A stretch of 38,932 nt of DNA from DASTPP01 sp035762175 (GCA_035762175.1 DASTPP010000342.1:1-38932); one strand, 5' to 3'. Numbered from the stretch's first letter, positions 1-7,890 are shown. The notes: generated by a model not told the origin, from the sequence alone. Numbers and translations are program-made.

Positions 1-60
1 CCCGCTGTTTGAGCCCGAAGGGCGAGTTCGGGGTGCCCGGCGGACGTGCCCGGCGGGGCC
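1..60. repeat. partial copy of loop-core repeat (family B)
   Basis: The first ~48 bases carry the same core as the loop of the inverted repeat at 31234-31368: a CTGTtTGAGCCC block, then GGGCGAGTTcGGGGTGCCC, then a short GC run. The left part lies outside the window, so it cannot be seen whether it had flanking arms. The stretch up to the stop of the next gene at 140 holds no convincing reading frame. Confidence 0.5.
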
Positions 61-139
61 CGCCCGGCGCGCGACGACGACCCCGGCGACCGCGCCCATC
101 AGGGCCCGCCCGGCGCGACGACGCACCCGACGGGGCGCC

Positions 140-1522
140 CTACGACGCGCCCTTCATGCGGGTGTAGAGCCCGACGGCGAGCAGGATGAGCGCGCAGGCC
201 GTCGCGACGAAGGCGAGATCGCGCCCGCCGAAGCGCACCTGGAAGCCCGGGTCGTGGCGCTTGATCGCGCTGAAGAGCGCGCCCGACATGCCGAAGTAGA
301 CCCAGAGCACGAAGTGGTAACAAAACGACAGGAAGAAGATGCCGAAGCACAGCCCGATGTAGCTCGCCGTCAGCGCCATCGCCCACGTGCGCACGACGCC
401 CGCCCCCGGCTCGTTCGCGTAGCGCTTGAGCGCCATGATGGGCGTCTTGGCCGAGATGTAGACGATGCTCGACCAGATCACGAACCCGGGGAAGCCGAGC
501 TCGGCGGGCGCGAGCAGGTACGAGTTGTGCGCGGTGATGAAGTGGTACTCGAGAAACTGCCGGCACCCGACGCCGATGAGGGGGAACTGCTTGAACAGCG
601 TCACCGCCGTGCCCCAGGCCTCGAGCCGCTCTTCGGACGAGGCGCTCGCCTCGGCGCCGCTGCGGCCGCCGAGCAGCATGATGGGCGCGGCCATGATGGC
701 GGCCGCGATCATGCCCTTCCAGCCGAAGCGGCGCACGAAGTAGGCCCCGAGCGTGGCCAGAAAGACGATCTGCCCGCCGCGCGACTGCGAGAAGACCGTG
801 CTCATGGCGACCAGGAGGAGCGCGACGACGAAGACGGCGGTGCGCGTGGCCGAGCGCTTGCGCGACAGAAAGCCGATGGCGAGCGGCAGCCCCACGCAGA
901 CCGCGAGCGACATTTCGTTCGGGTCCTGCAGGACGCCGAGGTAGCGCACGCGCCCGTGGCCGATCGAGGTCGTGCCGAAGAGCCCCACCTTCTCGCAGCG
1001 GTAGCCCGCCTCGGGCTCGGGCGCGTCGAGGGCGCAGGTGTCGGCGCTCTGGCAGGGGCGCCCGTCGGGCTTGCCCGCCATGTCGCTGCCGTGCGTGTAG
1101 GCGTCGACCTGCACGCACTCGAACTCGCCGAGGCCCTGGTGCGCCGAGATGAAGGCGACGAAGAGCGTGAAGGCGAGCAGAAACCCGCACACCAGCTGGA
1201 ACGCCCGGAGCGACTGAATGCCGTGCCCGATCGCCAGGAAGATGACGAGCAAGATGAGCAGGTTCGGCAGCTCGCTCGCCAGCGTGGCCGGCGACCGCAC
1301 CACCATCGTGAAGGCGCACCACGTCAAGAAGAGCAGAATGTAGTTCAGCTGCGGCGTGCGCACCGGCTTCGCCAGGCCCACGCGCAGGTCGACCACCATG
1401 CCCCAGACCGCCAGGGCGAAGAACAGGTACAGCATCGGCAGCCCGCGGAACGCGTCGACGAACTCGTGCGGGCGCACGAAGATGAAGAGCAGCAGGCCGA
1501 CGATGCCGGGCAGCGCGAACAT
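140..1522 (-). CDS. O-antigen ligase/polymerase-family membrane protein
   Basis: A 460-residue polytopic inner-membrane protein with about ten hydrophobic segments. The central block (QDPNEMSLAVCVGLPLA, then SQSRGG, then a loop with LEAWGTA, FPLIGVG and AHNSYLLAPAELG) has the layout of the Wzy_C/O-antigen ligase family, which joins or polymerises lipid-linked glycans on the periplasmic face. A periplasmic loop holds four cysteines (within GRPCQSADTCALD and YRCEKVG) that could form disulfides. The start is ATG 1522, because the open frame upstream to 1642 is a proline/arginine-rich read-through of a tandem repeat. It points away from the Wza-like and Wzx-like genes, fitting a divergently read EPS assembly locus. 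Ligase and polymerase cannot be told apart from sequence alone. Confidence 0.8.
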   Translation of the reverse strand: MFALPGIVGLLLFIFVRPHEFVDAFRGLPMLYLFFALAVWGMVVDLRVGLAKPVRTPQLNYILLFLTWCAFTMVVRSPATLASELPNLLILLVIFLAIGHGIQSLRAFQLVCGFLLAFTLFVAFISAHQGLGEFECVQVDAYTHGSDMAGKPDGRPCQSADTCALDAPEPEAGYRCEKVGLFGTTSIGHGRVRYLGVLQDPNEMSLAVCVGLPLAIGFLSRKRSATRTAVFVVALLLVAMSTVFSQSRGGQIVFLATLGAYFVRRFGWKGMIAAAIMAAPIMLLGGRSGAEASASSEERLEAWGTAVTLFKQFPLIGVGCRQFLEYHFITAHNSYLLAPAELGFPGFVIWSSIVYISAKTPIMALKRYANEPGAGVVRTWAMALTASYIGLCFGIFFLSFCYHFVLWVYFGMSGALFSAIKRHDPGFQVRFGGRDLAFVATACALILLAVGLYTRMKGAS

Positions 1523-1902
1523 GGGCGGGGGCGGCGGGCGGGGCGCGCCCCCGCGATGCAGGCGCGCCCTACGGGCCAGAATCGTTGGCCGGGCGGGCGC
1601 CCCGCGCAAGGCAAAAGGCCGGCGCCGGGGTTGCCCGCGCAAGGCAAAAGGCCGGCGCCGGGGTAGGTGAAGGTGAAGGCCGCCCCGGCGGCGCCTTCGC
1701 CCCCGCCCGGCCGCCTCCGCCCCCCGGCAGAACCGGGGCGAGGCGGCGCCGCCTTGTGCTAAGGGGGAGGCGCGGGCCCCGCGCCGGCCCGCGCCCGGGC
1801 GCCTTCGCCCCGGCGCCCGGCCGGCGGCCGCCGAACCTCTCCGGCCGCCGGGCCCGCCCCGGAGGCCCGCGCCCCCCGGGTCAAAGCACAGGACACCACA
1901 CC
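1523..1902. other. intergenic region between divergent EPS genes
   Basis: This 380-bp gap between divergent EPS genes should contain both promoters, but no clear -35/-10 pair stands out in the very GC-rich sequence. It includes the 33-bp tandem repeat at 1601-1663 and GC-rich self-complementary stretches around 1765-1860. A possible ribosome-binding AGGA lies about 9 bases before the ATG at 1903. Confidence 0.5.
1601..1663. repeat. 33-bp tandem repeat, two units
   Basis: Two near-identical units (1601-1633 and 1634-1663) contain GCGCAAGGCAAAAGG followed by a CCGGCGCCGGGG palindrome. The array lies just upstream of the O-antigen ligase-type gene and produces its spurious N-terminal extension. 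Confidence 0.85.
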
Positions 1903-2505
1903 ATGCCGGCCAAGACGCTCCTCTTGCTCGTCGCCCTCGCCACCCTGCTCTTCGGCTGCACCCCCGCGCCGGCGGGCCCCTACAACTACGCCGCCGAGGC
2001 CGACCCCCGGGGCCAAGAATTCGTCATCGGCGTCGCCGACGCGCTCGCCATCCGCGTCTGGAAGAACCCCGAGCTCACCACCGACACCCGCGTGCGCCCC
2101 GACGGCACCATCACCATGCCGCTGCTCGGCGACATCCAGGCCGTCGGCCTGACCCCGCAGCAGCTCAAGCAGGCCATCACCAAGAAGCTGCAGCAGTTCG
2201 TGCGCGACGAGGGCGCCGTCGTCACCGTCGCCGTCACCGAGGTCAACAGCTACAAGGTCACCGTCTCGGGCAACGTCATGCAGCCCGGCGTCTTCCCCTC
2301 GCGCGCCTACCTCACCGTCGTCGAGGCCGTCGCGCTCGCCGGCGGCCCCAACCGCTTCGCCTCGCCCGACCGCGCCGTGCTGATGCGCAAGCAGCCCGAC
2401 GGCTCGGTCAAGCGCATCCCCATCGACTACGAGAGCCTCGCCGAGGGCAAGAAGCTCGAGCAGAACCTCGTCCTTCGCGGCGGCGACATTCTCTTCGTCC
2501 CCTGA
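1903..2505 (+). CDS. polysaccharide export lipoprotein (Wza/OtnA type)
   Basis: A 200-residue periplasmic or outer-membrane lipoprotein. Residues 1-18 form a signal peptide with lipobox LLFGC, and Cys19 is the predicted lipidated residue. Residues ~40-120 read as the polysaccharide export domain (FVIGVADALAIRVWKNPEL, VRPDGTITMPLLGDIQAVG), followed by an SLBB-like domain (YKVTVSGNVMQPGVFPSR, LTVVEAVALAGGPNRFA) and a final GGDILFVP. Family members form the outer-membrane export channel or its periplasmic collar. At 200 residues it is much shorter than E. coli Wza (~379) and lacks the C-terminal amphipathic helix that forms the Wza pore, so export may need another outer-membrane partner, for example the barrel at 24753. 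ATG 1903 begins the signal peptide; the longer upstream frame is low complexity. Confidence 0.88.
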   Translation: MPAKTLLLLVALATLLFGCTPAPAGPYNYAAEADPRGQEFVIGVADALAIRVWKNPELTTDTRVRPDGTITMPLLGDIQAVGLTPQQLKQAITKKLQQFVRDEGAVVTVAVTEVNSYKVTVSGNVMQPGVFPSRAYLTVVEAVALAGGPNRFASPDRAVLMRKQPDGSVKRIPIDYESLAEGKKLEQNLVLRGGDILFVP

Positions 2506-2593
2506 GCCTCGCGGCGCGGCCGGGCGCCCCACGCCCCCGCCGGCCGCCGGCGCGGCGCCCCACGGCCCGCCGAAACGCGACCCCGCGAGCGCC

Positions 2594-2656
2594 GGCCGGC
2601 CGCCCCTCTCGAAGCGCCGGCCGCCCCCCTCGAAGCGCCGGCCGCCCCCCTCGAAG
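2594..2656. repeat. 21-bp tandem repeat, three units
   Basis: Three units of period 21 end at 2614, 2635 and 2656. Each contains CGCCGGCCGCC and ends in CTCGAAG. They occupy the 241-bp gap between the export lipoprotein and the flippase gene; nothing else is recognisable there. Confidence 0.8.
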
Positions 2657-2746
2657 CGCCGAACCTCGCCCGACCGCCGGCGCGCCCGCGGCGCGGCCCT
2701 CGCCCCCTTGAACCGCCCCGCCGCCGGGGCAACGAAGGCCCCTCAC

Positions 2747-4267
2747 GTGTCCTCCTCCGTCGCCCAAAAGGCCGTCCGGGGCTCCGTCTGGGTCGTCGCC
2801 GCGGGCCTCGCCTCGCGCCTGCTCAGCGTCGTCGGCACCCTGCTCATCTCGCGCTTCCTCACCCCCGACGAGTACGGCCAAGTCTCGGCCGCCGCCGTCG
2901 TGACGATGAGCGCCAACTACTTCTCACAACTCGGCATCGGCCAGTACGTCGCCGCCCACCCCAAGGCGAGCCGCGAAGAGACCTTCCACGCCACCTTCTA
3001 CCTCTTCGCCGCCTGCCTCGTCGGCATCGCCGTCACCTGGCTCTTGCGCGAGCCGGCCGCGGGCTGGCTCAACTCGCCCGAGCTGCCCTCCTTCCTGCCC
3101 GGCCTGCTCGCCGCCGTGCTGATCGATCGCGCCGGGCTGATGCCCGAGCGCGTGCTCCTGCGCCAGCTGCGCTTCCGCCCCGTCGGCCTGAGCCGCACCC
3201 TCGGCGAGGTCTCCTTCACCGCCGCGGCCATCGCCTTCGCCGCGCTCGGCTGGGGCGGCCACTCCATCGTCATCGCCAACGTCGTGCGCTCGGCCCTGCG
3301 CACCCTCGCCCTCGCCCTCGCCGCCGACCGGCGCGACTGGCTCGAGCCGCACCGGCTGAGCCGCGAAGCGTCGCGCAAGCTCTTCGCCTTCGGCCTGCCC
3401 CTCTCGGTCGGCGTCGTCTTCGGCTTCGCCTCCCGCTACTGGGACAACCTCATCATCGCCGCCGTCTTCGGCCCCGGCCCGATGGGCGCCTACAACTACG
3501 CCTACAACCTGGCCAGCATCCCCGCCGTCCAGATCGGCGAGCAGGTCGGCGACGTCTTGCTGCCCTCCTTCGCCCACGTCGAAGAAGGGCGCCGCGGCGC
3601 CGCGCTCGTGCGCGCGACGGCCCTGCTCTCGCTGATCCTCTGCCCGCTCGCCATCGGCCTCGGCGCCGTCGCCGACACGCTGGTGCGCGCCTTCTTCGAC
3701 CCGCGCTGGTCGAGCGTCGCGCCCATGCTCACGGCCCTCTCGGTGCTCTCGGTCACCCGCCCCATCGGCTGGAACGTCGCCACCTTCTTGCAGGCCCACA
3801 ACAAGCCCCGCCAGGTCATGGTGATGGAGGGCATCAAGGTCGTCGCCCTGCTCGGCTTCATGCTCACCCTCGGCCGCCTCTCGCTCTTGTGGATGTGCGC
3901 CGCCGTCGGCATCGCCTTCACCTTCCACGCCCTGCTCTGCCTCGCCTACGTCAACCGCCACGAGGGCGTGCCCTTCGCCTCGACGCTCACCCGCGTCGGC
4001 TCGCCCCTGCTCGCCTGCGTGCCCATGGCCGCCGCCGTCTTCGGCGCCCGCTACGGCCTCACCTCCCTCGGCCTGACCAACGCCTGGCTGCTGCTCGCCT
4101 GCGAGATCGCGGCCGGCGCCGTCGCCTTCGTCCCCTCCGCCTTCGTGCTCGCCCCCGCGGTCACGCGCGACTTCCTCGGCCTCGCCCGCGGCTTCCTCGC
4201 CCGCCGCCGCGGCCGCCGCTCGACCCCCCCCCCGCCCCCGCCCGCGACCGACGCGGCGGGGGGCTGA
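2747..4267 (+). CDS. Wzx-like polysaccharide flippase (MOP superfamily)
   Basis: A ~506-residue inner-membrane protein with 12-14 hydrophobic segments. The N-terminal signature (KAVRGSVWVVAAGLASR, then LLISRFLTPDEYG) and the central FGLPLSVGVVFGFASRYWDN are typical of the polysaccharide transporter branch of the MOP exporters, which flip undecaprenyl-linked repeat units to the periplasm. No ATG exists at the front. GTG 2747 begins just before the conserved amphipathic start, and TTG 2708 is the alternative, adding 13 residues. The C-terminus ends in an Arg-rich tract and a run of prolines encoded by a C-homopolymer near 4226. It follows the Wza-like gene in the same direction after 241 bp. 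Confidence 0.85.
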   Translation: MSSSVAQKAVRGSVWVVAAGLASRLLSVVGTLLISRFLTPDEYGQVSAAAVVTMSANYFSQLGIGQYVAAHPKASREETFHATFYLFAACLVGIAVTWLLREPAAGWLNSPELPSFLPGLLAAVLIDRAGLMPERVLLRQLRFRPVGLSRTLGEVSFTAAAIAFAALGWGGHSIVIANVVRSALRTLALALAADRRDWLEPHRLSREASRKLFAFGLPLSVGVVFGFASRYWDNLIIAAVFGPGPMGAYNYAYNLASIPAVQIGEQVGDVLLPSFAHVEEGRRGAALVRATALLSLILCPLAIGLGAVADTLVRAFFDPRWSSVAPMLTALSVLSVTRPIGWNVATFLQAHNKPRQVMVMEGIKVVALLGFMLTLGRLSLLWMCAAVGIAFTFHALLCLAYVNRHEGVPFASTLTRVGSPLLACVPMAAAVFGARYGLTSLGLTNAWLLLACEIAAGAVAFVPSAFVLAPAVTRDFLGLARGFLARRRGRRSTPPPPPPATDAAGG

Positions 4268-4353
4268 GCCGCCGCCGCGGCCGGGGGCCGAGCGGCCAGC
4301 AAGCACTCGCGAAGCGGCCCGCGAGCGAGGCGCCGACAGGCTGAGCCGTGCGA

Positions 4354-4482
4354 ATCGGCGACCCGCCCGCCGCTGCCCGCGGGTATCCCGATTCAGGTCG
4401 GCGCCCCGCCTGCCGCTGCCCGCGGGCACCCCGATTCAGGTCGGCGCCCCGCCTGCCGCTGCGCGCAGGCCCCCCGATTCAG
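4354..4482. repeat. 43-bp tandem repeat, three units
   Basis: Units 4354-4396, 4397-4439 and 4440-4482 have an exact period of 43. Each contains CGCCGCTGC or CTGCCGCTGC and ends in CCCGATTCAG. The array lies in non-coding DNA downstream of the flippase. Unit 1 is the most diverged, and unit 3 differs in the CCCGCGGGC part. Confidence 0.85.
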
Positions 4483-4505
4483 GTCTCGACCAAAGGCCTT
4501 ACTAA

Positions 4506-4603
4506 TACCACCCGCCCGAGCCTGCACCCGGCCCCGTGCCCTCGCCTGGCGAGGCTGCGGCGTGGGGGCCATTCCTGGCTGCAGTAGGCAGGGATGGTAT
4601 AAG
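4506..4603 (+). mobile_element. MITE-like repeat A, copy 1
   Basis: A ~98-bp element starting TACCACCCGCCCGAGCC and ending GGCAGGGATGGTA. Its ends are imperfect inverted repeats, and TA dinucleotides sit at both edges. It is about 6 bp shorter than copies 2 and 3, lacking part of the CCCAAGCC segment. It encodes nothing convincing. The TA edges suggest mobilisation by an IS630/Tc1-type transposase, but no transposase is present in the window, so that is inference. Confidence 0.65.
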
Positions 4604-4654
4604 ACCGCTCTGCGGACGCCCCTCATTACGTGCACGGACAACGTGAGTGCTGCA

Positions 4655-4787
4655 GCCCGGCATGGAGCGCTGCTCGGTCGGGGGGCATACGCCCAGAGGG
4701 CGGGTGCCCTGCGGTCGGAGCCGTCAGGCGAGTTCACGGTGCCCGGAGGGCGTACGCCCCCCGACCGAGCAGCGCTCCATGCCGGGC
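4655..4787. repeat. long inverted repeat, family B copy 1
   Basis: The 40-nt arms at 4655-4694 and 4748-4787 are complementary with a single mismatch and enclose a 53-nt loop. The arm contains AGCGCTGCTCGGTCGG. The loop holds the family core GAGCCGTCAGGCGAGTT followed by GGTGCCCGGA. Its closest relative is 14733-14841, which has the same arm sequence, the same loop length and the opposite loop orientation. Confidence 0.85.
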
Positions 4788-4852
4788 CATGGCCGAACCC
4801 AGGCCCTGCCCCATGACAGGCCATGGCCGAACCCAGGCCCTGCCCCATGACA
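4785..4852. repeat. 34-bp perfect tandem duplication
   Basis: Two identical 34-bp units (4785-4818 and 4819-4852) begin GGCCATGGCCGAACCC and end CCCATGACA. The array starts within the right arm of the preceding inverted repeat, so it probably arose by slippage there. Confidence 0.85.
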
Positions 4853-4956
4853 GGACAGTCGCGGCCTTGGGTGACGGCACCGAGCGCCGTGGCCCCCCGA
4901 GCCCCTTCGGGATCACCTCATGTCTCTAGCCGCGCGCCTTTGACGCACCGTCGGCC

Positions 4957-5030
4957 CTAAGAGCGCCGAGCACAACCCTTGCGACGGCCTGGAAACTGGC
5001 TCGCAAAGGGGCGTTGTGCTCGGCACTCCA
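4957..5030. repeat. inverted repeat family C, copy 1
   Basis: The arms GCCGAGCACAAC (4965-4976) and GTTGTGCTCGGC (5013-5024) are perfectly complementary over 12 bp with a 36-nt loop. The left side begins CCTAAGAGC and the right side ends near ACTC. A second copy with different loop sequence lies at 9031-9103. Confidence 0.75.
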
Positions 5031-5035
5031 AGGTC

Positions 5036-5704
5036 TTTGCGGGGCCAAACTCGACCTCGGCCCGGAGCGCCCGGGCTTTGGGGCGACTGAAAGGCCCCCC
5101 TTGGGGGACCCTCGGATCTCGCTTGGAGCCGCCGAACCGGCCGTACGGTCCTGGTCGCCGCGGCGCCGCCCCCGAAGCCCAGCGCAGGGGCGGACAACCG
5201 AAAAAACCGCTCGCGGCGTGCCTGCATCAACCAGGTCGAGGTGCGCTGCTCCGCCGGCGTCCGAATAGGCCGGGGCGGTTGTCTACGGGGTGGTCATGGG
5301 CTCCGCCGGGGCTTTGAAAGAGAGTTTGAATATCGTGTTCATCGATCGCGCTTCGATGGCACCTCTCGTCGCGGCACCGTTCTTGCATTTTAGCAACCTC
5401 GCGAGTTCGTAGCTTCGCTTCACTCATGAGCTTTTGCGCTTCATGTCTTCGGGTACCCCGGCCATGGGATGGGTCGCGAGAGGGGTTGTCAGGCACGATG
5501 GTGACGTGCCGGGCGTGTTGGGCCCGAGCGTCGTATGACACTGCGATCAGTGGGTGTTCTTTGGGGAACGTCTCCCTGCTGCAGCGTCGGATGGGCCTCG
5601 TCGGTGCCGAGAACACCTTGTACGCGCCCCCCCGCTCGACCTTGCCCCTTGCTAAGAAACTGGTAGATGCAGCGCGCTCGTACTAAGCAGCGCGTTCGGC
5701 CGGG
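5036..5704. other. non-coding stretch of lower GC upstream of the globin lipoprotein
   Basis: About 670 bp without a supported gene. From ~5300 to ~5690 the GC content falls visibly below that of the neighbours. Both strands have open frames (for example 5426-5686 plus and 5227-5616 minus), but neither shows the GC-rich third codon positions of real genes here, a recognisable domain or a good start site. It may be a decayed gene, acquired DNA or a long 5' regulatory region for the lipoprotein. Confidence 0.4.
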
Positions 5705-5720
5705 GCCCACACGCGTGGGC
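5705..5720. promoter_or_regulatory. short palindrome upstream of the globin lipoprotein
   Basis: GCCCAC-N4-GTGGGC, a perfect 6-bp-arm inverted repeat 42 nt upstream of the ATG. It could be an operator or a 5'-UTR hairpin; only the symmetry is directly visible. Confidence 0.3.
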
Positions 5721-5762
5721 ATTTCGTGGCTTGAGAGAACCATCTGAGGAGGAAACCGGTAT

Positions 5763-6557
5763 ATGAAACGTCTCAACAGCGTTCTGGGTGTCGGCCTGCT
5801 AGGCCTGATGATCGGTCTCGGCAGCATGAGCATGGCGGCGTGTGGCGACGACGACGATGACGACGCGGCGGGCAGCTCCGGCACCGGCGGCCGCGCCGGC
5901 TCGGGCACGGGCGGCTCGGGCACCGGCGGCTCGGGCACGGGCGGCTCGGGCACCGGCGGCTCGGCCGGCTCGGGCACCGGCGGCTCGGGCACCGGCGGCT
6001 CGGCTGGCACGGGCGGCGCGGCCGGCTCGGCCGGCTCGGCCGGCTCGGCCGGCTCGGCCGGCGCGGGCGGGCAGGGCGGCGGGCGCGTCGAGAAGTTCGT
6101 GCTGCCCGGCGACAAGGCGACCACCCCTTGCGCGAGCTCCGGCAAGAGCGCCTTCGACACGTACGGCAAGCTCTTCGGGGTGGCGGCGGGCCTCATCGTC
6201 GACAACACGGTCAAAGACATTCAGGACAACAAGAGCAACGTCCCGGAAAAGCTCGGCACCTCGTTCAACGCTTCGACCCCCGCCAGCCTCGCGGCGCTCA
6301 AGACGAGCCTGGGCAACTTCTTGACGGCCGCGTACGGCGGCCCGGTCGCCACGTACACCGGCGAGACCATGTTCAAAGCCCACGCGGGCATGGGCATCAC
6401 GCAGACCAATTACGACTACTTCCTGACGAACATCATCATTGCGACGGCCAAGAGCGCCGGCATCCCGGACGCCGACATTAGCTCGTGCTTCGCGGCGGTC
6501 CTGACCGACCCGGAGCTCGTGAACGACATCGTCGAAGTCCCAACCCCCAACCCCTGA
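5763..6557 (+). CDS. lipoprotein with Gly-rich tether and truncated-hemoglobin-like domain
   Basis: A 264-residue envelope lipoprotein. Residues 1-26 are a signal peptide ending MAA before Cys27, followed by Gly and six Asp. Residues ~37-105 are a flexible Ser/Thr/Gly/Ala tether built on SGTGG units. Residues ~131-255 resemble group 1 truncated hemoglobins: YGKLFGV at the A/B region, NFLTAAYGGP in helix E, YTG, then AHAGMGIT with His207 at the proximal F8 position, and DYFL, AGIPDADI and DIV in helices G and H. By manual alignment to mycobacterial trHbN, the distal Tyr(B10) and Gln(E11) appear replaced by Val and Leu, so ligand chemistry may differ from NO dioxygenases. A strong GAGGAGG site (5746-5752) supports ATG 5763. 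The next gene starts 15 bp after the stop. The globin call comes from motif order, not a search. Confidence 0.75.
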   Translation: MKRLNSVLGVGLLGLMIGLGSMSMAACGDDDDDDAAGSSGTGGRAGSGTGGSGTGGSGTGGSGTGGSAGSGTGGSGTGGSAGTGGAAGSAGSAGSAGSAGAGGQGGGRVEKFVLPGDKATTPCASSGKSAFDTYGKLFGVAAGLIVDNTVKDIQDNKSNVPEKLGTSFNASTPASLAALKTSLGNFLTAAYGGPVATYTGETMFKAHAGMGITQTNYDYFLTNIIIATAKSAGIPDADISSCFAAVLTDPELVNDIVEVPTPNP

Positions 6558-6572
6558 GCCGTCCGAAGTAGC

Positions 6573-7322
6573 ATGAAAACCGAGATGGCAGCCCTTCCCT
6601 CGCTCAAGAAGGTTCTTTGGTCGGTGGCCGGCTTTGCGGCGGCGTCGACGGCGTTGATGGGCTTCGCCCACACCAAGCCCGGCCGCCCGCTGCTCGCCTT
6701 GATGGCGGGGGGCAAGAAGCCAGTCGCCGAGCAGGCCGTCGAGGGCGGGGGCAGCAGCTGCCCTCTCGGGTTTTCGAAGCCGAACGCTTCGGAGAAGGAC
6801 GCGGCGCTCAAGAAGGAGGCCGACCGACTCCGCGGCACCGAGCGGGCGTTGGCGAAACCGGCCCTCGCCTTCGAGCTCGAAAAGACGACCAAGGCCGACG
6901 TCGAGTCGTGGGCGAAGTCGAATCAGGTCGCTTGCAGAGCCCCGAAGGCGATGGCCGATCTCGATTGTTCGAACGTGCCCGCCAGGCTCTTGTCGGGCGA
7001 GAAGGGGGGGCCCGACGCGAAGTCCGTCTGGTTCACCTTCGACTCGCGCGACCGGCTCGTATCGTTGACGGCGATTCGTTACGACCGAGACCCGGGTACG
7101 GCCGCGTCCCTCTACGACGGCACGGTTCGATCGCTCTCGAAGGCCGCCGGCCCCCCGGCGGCAAGCGAGGGCGACTCGAGCGCCGAATACCTGGCGGCGG
7201 GCCTCTGGCGTCAGGCGACTGCGAACTTCGCCTTCAACGACTACTACGCCAAGACGTCGGTGACGCACATCCGCCAGGGCGAGTTCATGTTCGTCGAAGA
7301 GTACCGCGCGCTGCCGAACTGA
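6573..7322 (+). CDS. membrane-anchored periplasmic protein of unknown function
   Basis: 249 residues that I do not recognise. A single N-terminal hydrophobic segment (~14-32, VLWSVAGFAAASTALMGFAH) follows Lys12-Lys13, suggesting an uncleaved anchor or a signal peptide with the rest in the periplasm. A short conserved-looking block HTKPGRPLLALM is followed by GGGSSCPLGFSKP with a Cys-Pro dipeptide, then a charged helical region (~70-115) with two further Cys, and a C-terminal part rich in beta-type sequence (KSVWFTFDSRDRLVSLTAIRYD; GEFMFVEEYRALPN). It starts 15 bp after the globin lipoprotein and is almost certainly co-transcribed with it, so a joint role is plausible. A heme or redox role for the Cys-Pro is speculation. 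Third codon positions are GC-rich, supporting a real gene. Confidence 0.7.
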   Translation: MKTEMAALPSLKKVLWSVAGFAAASTALMGFAHTKPGRPLLALMAGGKKPVAEQAVEGGGSSCPLGFSKPNASEKDAALKKEADRLRGTERALAKPALAFELEKTTKADVESWAKSNQVACRAPKAMADLDCSNVPARLLSGEKGGPDAKSVWFTFDSRDRLVSLTAIRYDRDPGTAASLYDGTVRSLSKAAGPPAASEGDSSAEYLAAGLWRQATANFAFNDYYAKTSVTHIRQGEFMFVEEYRALPN

Positions 7323-7419
7323 GCCGCCCCCTGCTCGCCGTCAGACTCGGGTTGGGCCGTTATCCGGCCCTACCGAGCGGGCGGCTCGCCGGGGTCGAGC
7401 AGACCCCGGCCGCCTTTTC

Positions 7420-7644
7420 AAGGCGCTCGAGCAGCGCGGGAAGCTCCAGAACATCGACGACGCGCAAGGCGCGTTGGGCCGCCCGCAAGGCGCGGCTTGC
7501 AGCGCCCGGTGCTCGACCGGCACGGCCGGCGCGGGCGGCGGTCCAACGTGCCCGCCCCCCCAAGCGCCGCCTCTGCCGGCGTGCGGTAGCCCAGAGATTC
7601 TGGCCCTTCAGGCCGATTGCTTCGAGTGCTTTTGCGAAAACTGA
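7420..7644 (+). pseudogene. possible Cys-rich gene remnant
   Basis: The plus-strand frame ending at TGA 7642-7644 reads plausibly as protein: RLFKALEQRGKLQNIDDAQG, then a Cys/Gly/Pro-rich part with CSARCSTGTAGAGGG, and a tail DCFECFCEN. Third positions are mostly G/C. No ATG or GTG start exists in frame after the stop at 7261, and the only in-frame non-ATG start noted is TTG 7474. It could be the 3' end of a decayed surface-protein gene, a short gene from TTG, or chance. The remaining sequence from 7323 to 7890 shows no other candidate. Confidence 0.25.
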
Positions 7645-7890
7645 GCGCTCGCCACAACGTACCGTAGAACGGGCGCCCCGTTCGTCGCGCCGGCCTCGAA
7701 GGGCCGAGCCGGCGGGCAGGGCGCCCGTCGTCGTCTCTGCCGAGCTACCGCCGGCGCATCGGAGCGCGCGAGCAGCCCCCGCTCGAGGCCATGAAGGCTC
7801 GGCATGAGCCGCGGGCGTGAGGGCTCGGTCGCCGGCGGGGGCGTCGCACCGGCGAAGCCCGGCCGGGGTTCGTTTCGGATCAATCACAAA

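Noticed and set aside
254..1666. 470-residue plus-strand open frame
   Set aside because: Antisense to the O-antigen ligase-type gene; the translation is charged low complexity typical of GC-rich shadows.
4354..4482. Possible CRISPR array
   Set aside because: The units are contiguous 43-bp tandem copies without unique spacers, and no cas gene is present.
5227..5616. Minus-strand 129-residue open frame upstream of the globin lipoprotein
   Set aside because: Looks slightly protein-like and is in lower-GC DNA, but has no domain, no ribosome-binding site and no GC3 bias.
5426..5686. Plus-strand 86-residue open frame with several Cys
   Set aside because: No recognisable motif, overlaps the equally open opposite frame and has no start signal.
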